Shown: positions 63,659 through 64,000 of the stretch, piece by piece
Layout of the letters: every line of letters starts with the position of its first letter
Position numbering within the stretch: position 1 is the first letter of the stretch
Source of the DNA: Heliobacterium chlorum
GTDB taxonomy: Bacteria > Bacillota > Desulfitobacteriia > Heliobacteriales > Heliobacteriaceae
Length of the DNA: 64,000 bases
Assembly (NCBI RefSeq): GCF_014502795.1
Contig: NZ_JACVHF010000014.1
Location: 27,975-91,974 of the forward strand
Reading direction: 5' to 3'
Notes under the pieces: generated by a model
What the model was told of the DNA's origin: nothing
Seen by the model: only the letters and a program-made list of their open reading frames with translations
Databases searched by the model: none
Program-made: the position numbers and the translations under genes

Positions 63659-64000
<342 letters not shown>

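Overview
The window looks like a chromosomal segment of an endospore-forming, anaerobic Gram-positive bacterium of the Firmicutes/Clostridia. The evidence is SpoIIR, YyaC, a DnaD/DnaI primosome pair, DUF951/MscS/YchF neighbours, strong AGGAGG-type ribosome sites with many TTG/GTG starts, lipoprotein NrfA and the 16S rRNA start. Gene content (selenocysteine machinery, NrfHA, hybrid cluster protein, siroheme reductase, ComA/ComB) would suit a Heliobacteriaceae/Peptococcaceae-like organism. That placement is inference; the 16S fragment at the right end would settle it.

Layout. 1-7.1 kb: an aminotransferase tail, DUF554, a D-threonine-aldolase-like PLP enzyme, LarE, DUF4446, an M23 peptidase-bactofilin pair, YyaC and a YkvI-type transporter. 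7.2-12.7 kb: SelB, an orphan amino-acid-type binding protein, SpoIIR with a sigma-F-like promoter, an unidentified structured RNA on the minus strand, a Cys-rich copper protein and tRNA-Sec. 12.7-20.3 kb: an accessory-looking stretch with a rifampin phosphotransferase behind a long leader, a DUF2975/HTH/DUF4153 group, a YczE-type membrane protein and a GT61 glycosyltransferase. 20.5-22.7 kb: nrfHA ammonifying nitrite reductase. 22.8-31 kb: an HD protein, an unknown protein, a 1559-residue hybrid kinase and a Spo0B-type sensor kinase. 31-37 kb: ComA/ComB, DUF441, an MFS exporter with a 57-residue partner, and acetyl-CoA synthetase. 37.1-38.1 kb: two clusters of DnaA boxes around a gene of unknown function. 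38-43.4 kb: a CadC-like metal sensor, a YcgR/YcgQ-type permease pair and a Ski2-like helicase. 43.4-48 kb: thioredoxin, a methyltransferase, and an Rrf2 regulator followed by hcp, a small siroheme reductase and a DUF1858 protein. 48.2-58.9 kb: DnaD-like, DnaI, CvpA, M18 aminopeptidase, YedF, HEAT, MscS, DUF951, YchF and SSB, much of it one plus-strand operon. 59-62.9 kb: a minus-strand sulfonate/taurine-type ABC transporter with a 4Fe-4S protein. 62.9-64 kb: tRNA-Asp, Leu, Trp, Leu, then the 5' part of a 16S rRNA.

How the genes fit together. The nitrite/NO theme is the most coherent. nrfHA and the hcp module lie 25 kb apart but carry the same TGTGA-N6-TCAC palindrome at almost the same distance from a TATACT -10 box, so one CRP/FNR-family activator probably controls both. 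An Rrf2 protein with NsrR-like cysteines sits directly before hcp. Selenium functions (selB, tRNA-Sec, a one-domain YedF) are scattered, without selA or selD in the window. Organosulfur functions (ComA/ComB, sulfonate-type ABC transporter) are also separated.

Best leads for new biology: the minus-strand RNA at 11210-11475, the DnaA-box clusters at 37.1-38.1 kb, the SD-hiding hairpins before two adjacent TTG-start genes, the terminator-bearing leader of the ABC operon, and two small membrane proteins of 57 and 45 residues. All positions and motifs were read by eye; no alignment, folding or database search was run.
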